Below are positions 13,433-15,141 of a DNA stretch of 15,141 bases, in pieces (within the stretch, counting starts at the first letter, position 1; the number at the start of each line of letters is the position of its first letter). This DNA is from Phycisphaerales bacterium UBA4658 (GTDB lineage Bacteria; Planctomycetota; Phycisphaerae; Phycisphaerales; UBA1924): NCBI GenBank assembly GCA_002405485.1, contig DHLW01000090.1, positions 1 through 15,141 of the forward strand. The letters run 5' to 3'. The notes beneath the pieces were generated by a model. It was not told where the DNA came from, did not search any database, and was given only the letters and a program-made list of their open reading frames with translations. A program made the position numbers and the translations under genes.

Positions 13433-14512
13433 ATGAACACCTCCCTTGCCAATCCCCAGGCCCAGCGGTTCGACGTCGACGCACGCTATCGCCCCACGCT
13501 GCTGCGCGCCGGAACGTTCAAGCTCGATGCCGGGTCGATGTTCGGCCTCGTTCCTCGGGCGGTCTGGTCCAAAGGAGCAGCAAGCGGCGCGATCGACGAC
13601 AGGGGCCGACTCACCGTCTCACACAACTGCCTGCTCCTCGAACGCGTCGACACCGCCGACGCCCCTATCCAACCGGGCGATCCGCGGCTGGTGCTTCTGG
13701 AGTGCGGCTCCGGCGACAAGCTCGACGCCAAGATGCAGGGCGTCTTCGAGATGCAGCCGAGCGATAAGCGACCAGGTCGCCCGCGATCCATCATCGATGC
13801 CCTCGACGAGATCCGCGTCACGCCCGAGCGGATTGACGCGGTCGTCATCTCGCACCTGCACTTTGATCACGCCGGCGGGCTCACGCGGCTGTGTCGGCAG
13901 GGAGAGACTCCGGCCTGGCCTGTTCCGCCAAATGCCGATGGCGGGGGCGGATCGTCGCAGACCGGCGGGTGCGTGCCGACCTTCCCCAACGCCCGGATAC
14001 ACGTGCAGCAGCGAGAATGGACCGACGCGGTCCGCAACCGTTCGGTCATGACCAAGACCTATTACCCCGACCATCTTCTGCCGATCGAGGGGCAGTTGAT
14101 GCTGAGCGACTCGCCGCGACCCTTCCCGACCGGGCACACCCCCGACCGCGACGAGTTGCCTCGGCTGCCGGTGGACCTTCGGGAGACGCTCATCGCGCCC
14201 GGCCTGCGCGTCTTTCTGACGCCCGGGCACACCTGGGGTCAGCAAGCCACACGCTTCCGAGACCCCGCCGGACGGGACATCGTGTTCTGCCCGGACGTCA
14301 TGCCGACGGTGCACCACGTCGGGGCGGCCTACTCCCTGGCGTATGACGTGGAGCCATACATGAGCATGGTCAGCAAGCGGTGGCTGCTCGCCGAGGCCGC
14401 CCAGCGCGGATGGGTGCTCTGCCTGGACCATGAGATCGGTCCGGCGATGGTGCGCGTCGCGAACGACGGGCGCGGCGATGGCGGCTGGTACATGCTCACG
14501 CCCGAATCCTGA
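13433..14512 (+). CDS. Metallo-beta-lactamase-fold hydrolase, lactonase-like
   Basis: The 359-aa protein carries the binuclear zinc site of the metallo-beta-lactamase fold: HLHFDH (141-146), H266 in LTPGHTWGQQ, D288 in FCPDV and H333 in LDHE. The strand FPNARIHVQQREW (184-196) after the first motif resembles AHL-lactonase-type members (AiiA/AttM), which open lactone rings; actual substrates are unknown. The N-terminus has AGTFKLDAGSMFGLVPRAVW (26-45), which is typical of a family of MBL hydrolases. A Pro/Gly-rich loop at about 157-182 looks like an insertion. There is no signal peptide, so it is cytoplasmic. ATG 13433 is preferred because of the -10-like TATCCT at the right distance; an ATG at 13415 would add six residues. 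The open frame continues far upstream, but that part lies opposite the membrane protein gene. Confidence 0.87.
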   Translation: MNTSLANPQAQRFDVDARYRPTLLRAGTFKLDAGSMFGLVPRAVWSKGAASGAIDDRGRLTVSHNCLLLERVDTADAPIQPGDPRLVLLECGSGDKLDAKMQGVFEMQPSDKRPGRPRSIIDALDEIRVTPERIDAVVISHLHFDHAGGLTRLCRQGETPAWPVPPNADGGGGSSQTGGCVPTFPNARIHVQQREWTDAVRNRSVMTKTYYPDHLLPIEGQLMLSDSPRPFPTGHTPDRDELPRLPVDLRETLIAPGLRVFLTPGHTWGQQATRFRDPAGRDIVFCPDVMPTVHHVGAAYSLAYDVEPYMSMVSKRWLLAEAAQRGWVLCLDHEIGPAMVRVANDGRGDGGWYMLTPES

Positions 14513-14576
14513 TCTCACGACACGGGCCGCCCAACCCGCAATGTCGGTGCACGCACGTGTGCCGGGCATCAGAACG

Positions 14577-14590
14577 CGTGGGAAACCACG
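14577..14590 (+). other. Small hairpin with GAAA tetraloop
   Basis: CGTGG (14577-14581), GAAA and CCACG (14586-14590) form a 5-bp stem capped by a GNRA-type tetraloop, immediately before the purine repeat. It is short, so it may be chance. Confidence 0.25.
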
Positions 14591-14671
14591 GCGGGAAGTG
14601 GGAGGCAAGTGGCATGCAAGTGGGGGGGGGGGAAAAGTGGGAAGATGGAAGCCGGGAAGTGGGGGAGCAGG
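14591..14671 (+). repeat. Degenerate 11-bp purine repeat with an 11-G run
   Basis: AAGTGG occurs at 14596, 14607, 14618, 14635 and 14657. The first three copies are exactly 11 bp apart, the next gap is 17 bp and includes the G11 homopolymer (14622-14632), and the last is 22 bp. The + strand is nearly all purine. G11 followed by AAAAGT and GGG fits the canonical four-tract G-quadruplex pattern. It lies 58-138 bp before the CoA-transferase start codon and outside any gene. Confidence 0.75.
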
Positions 14672-14716
14672 CCCGCCGCAGGCTGTCGCGACGGGTCGCC
14701 CACGCCGGCAAGTCCC

Positions 14717-14722
14717 TACACT
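14717..14722 (+). promoter_or_regulatory. Putative -10 element of CoA-transferase gene
   Basis: TACACT ends 6 nt before ATG 14729. There is no Shine-Dalgarno sequence and no recognisable -35; the purine repeat begins to end about 46 bp upstream. The position suggests a leaderless mRNA. Confidence 0.35.
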
Positions 14723-14728
14723 GCGACC

Positions 14729-15141
14729 ATGACGACCAACGCTCCGGCTCCGGGCCTCACGCCGCTCACCCGCGATCAGCTTGCTCGGCGAGCGGCACAG
14801 GAACTCCGCGACGGATACATCGTCAACCTGGGCATCGGCATCCCCACGCTGGTTGCGAACTACATCCCGCAAGGCATGGACGTCTGGCTGCAATCCGAGA
14901 ACGGCCTGCTCGGCATCGGCCCGTTCCCGAAGGACGCGGACGTGGACGCCGACCTCATCAACGCCGGCAAGCAGACGATCACCGCCCGCAAGGGAGCCGC
15001 GTTCTTTTCCTCCAGCGACTCGTTCGCGATGATCCGCGGCGGGCACATCGACATGTGCATCCTCGGGGCGATGCAGATTTCCGAGCGCGGCGACATCGCC
15101 AACTGGATGATCCCCGGCAAGATGGTCAAGGGCATGGGCGG
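14729..15141 (+). CDS. 3-oxoacid CoA-transferase subunit B, partial (5' part)
   Basis: The first 137 residues are present; the gene runs off the window. Class I CoA-transferases move CoA between acyl-CoA and a 3-oxoacid (for example succinyl-CoA and acetoacetate) in ketone-body or butyrate-type metabolism. Visible motifs are [16 protein letters not shown] (32-47) and [11 protein letters not shown] (55-65), in which E57 is expected to be the catalytic glutamate that forms the CoA thioester; [13 protein letters not shown] (104-116) and [16 protein letters not shown] are also typical of subunit B (ScoB/AtoA/PcaJ group). Subunit A usually precedes B in the same operon, yet the upstream gene is the MBL hydrolase and no A subunit is in the window. 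ATG 14729 fits the family's N-terminus; there is no ribosome-binding site. Which substrate it uses cannot be told. Confidence 0.93.
   Translation, partial: MTTNAPAPGLTPLTRDQLARRAAQELRDGYIVNLGIGIPTLVANYIPQGMDVWLQSENGLLGIGPFPKDADVDADLINAGKQTITARKGAAFFSSSDSFAMIRGGHIDMCILGAMQISERGDIANWMIPGKMVKGMG

Noticed and set aside
1..15141. tRNA, rRNA, transposase, integrase, CRISPR or toxin-antitoxin pair
   Set aside because: I looked for these signatures on both strands and found none.

Overview
The window is a high-G+C chromosomal segment from a Gram-negative bacterium, most likely a planctomycete of the Phycisphaerae type. The taxonomic clues are a secreted protein ending in a PEP-CTERM-like tail (PTPG, a short hydrophobic stretch, then RRRR), a CMP-KDO synthetase that implies lipopolysaccharide, and a run of exported proteins found mostly with lineage-specific neighbours. 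The assignment is an inference from gene content; no rRNA or tRNA gene is present to confirm it. The content is mainly ordinary chromosomal housekeeping with several uncharacterised exported proteins. I see no phage, transposon, CRISPR array or classical defence island.

Left part (1-3600): a leftward pair, a rhodanese-fold lipoprotein without its catalytic cysteine followed by cysteine synthase. Divergent from it, on the + strand, are a secreted stand-alone DsbD N-terminal (nDsbD-like) protein and a secreted thioredoxin-fold redoxin. The redoxin ends at a strong 13-bp hairpin terminator. Together they look like a small sulfur/thiol cluster split between cytoplasm and periplasm.

Middle (3600-9800): a long site-2 protease (RseP-like, 724 aa, about four PDZ-like domains) converges on peptide deformylase. 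A good sigma70-type promoter (TTGACG-18-TAGGAT) then drives a helical-repeat (TPR-like) protein translationally coupled to kdsB. Next is a small glycine-rich RRM RNA-binding protein with a structured leader and a strong terminator.

Right part (9800-15141): a leftward secreted PEP-CTERM-like protein with its own terminator and a leader that can form two mutually exclusive hairpins; a 640-bp gene-free region with another structured element; a small exported protein of unknown function; a convergent membrane protein of unknown function; a divergent lactonase-like metallo-beta-lactamase-fold hydrolase; and the 5' part of a 3-oxoacid CoA-transferase subunit B, preceded by an 11-bp-periodic purine repeat with an 11-G run.

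An unexpected recurring signal is that about six transcription-unit-leading genes have a TAnnnT (-10-like) hexamer 4-10 nt before the start codon and no Shine-Dalgarno sequence, suggesting leaderless or nearly leaderless transcripts. Operon-internal genes and several others carry clear Shine-Dalgarno sites. No single locus is a convincing new defence or metabolic system; the most interesting items are this leaderless pattern, the 11-bp repeat with its G11 tract, the thiol cluster with a dead rhodanese, and the alternative hairpins.
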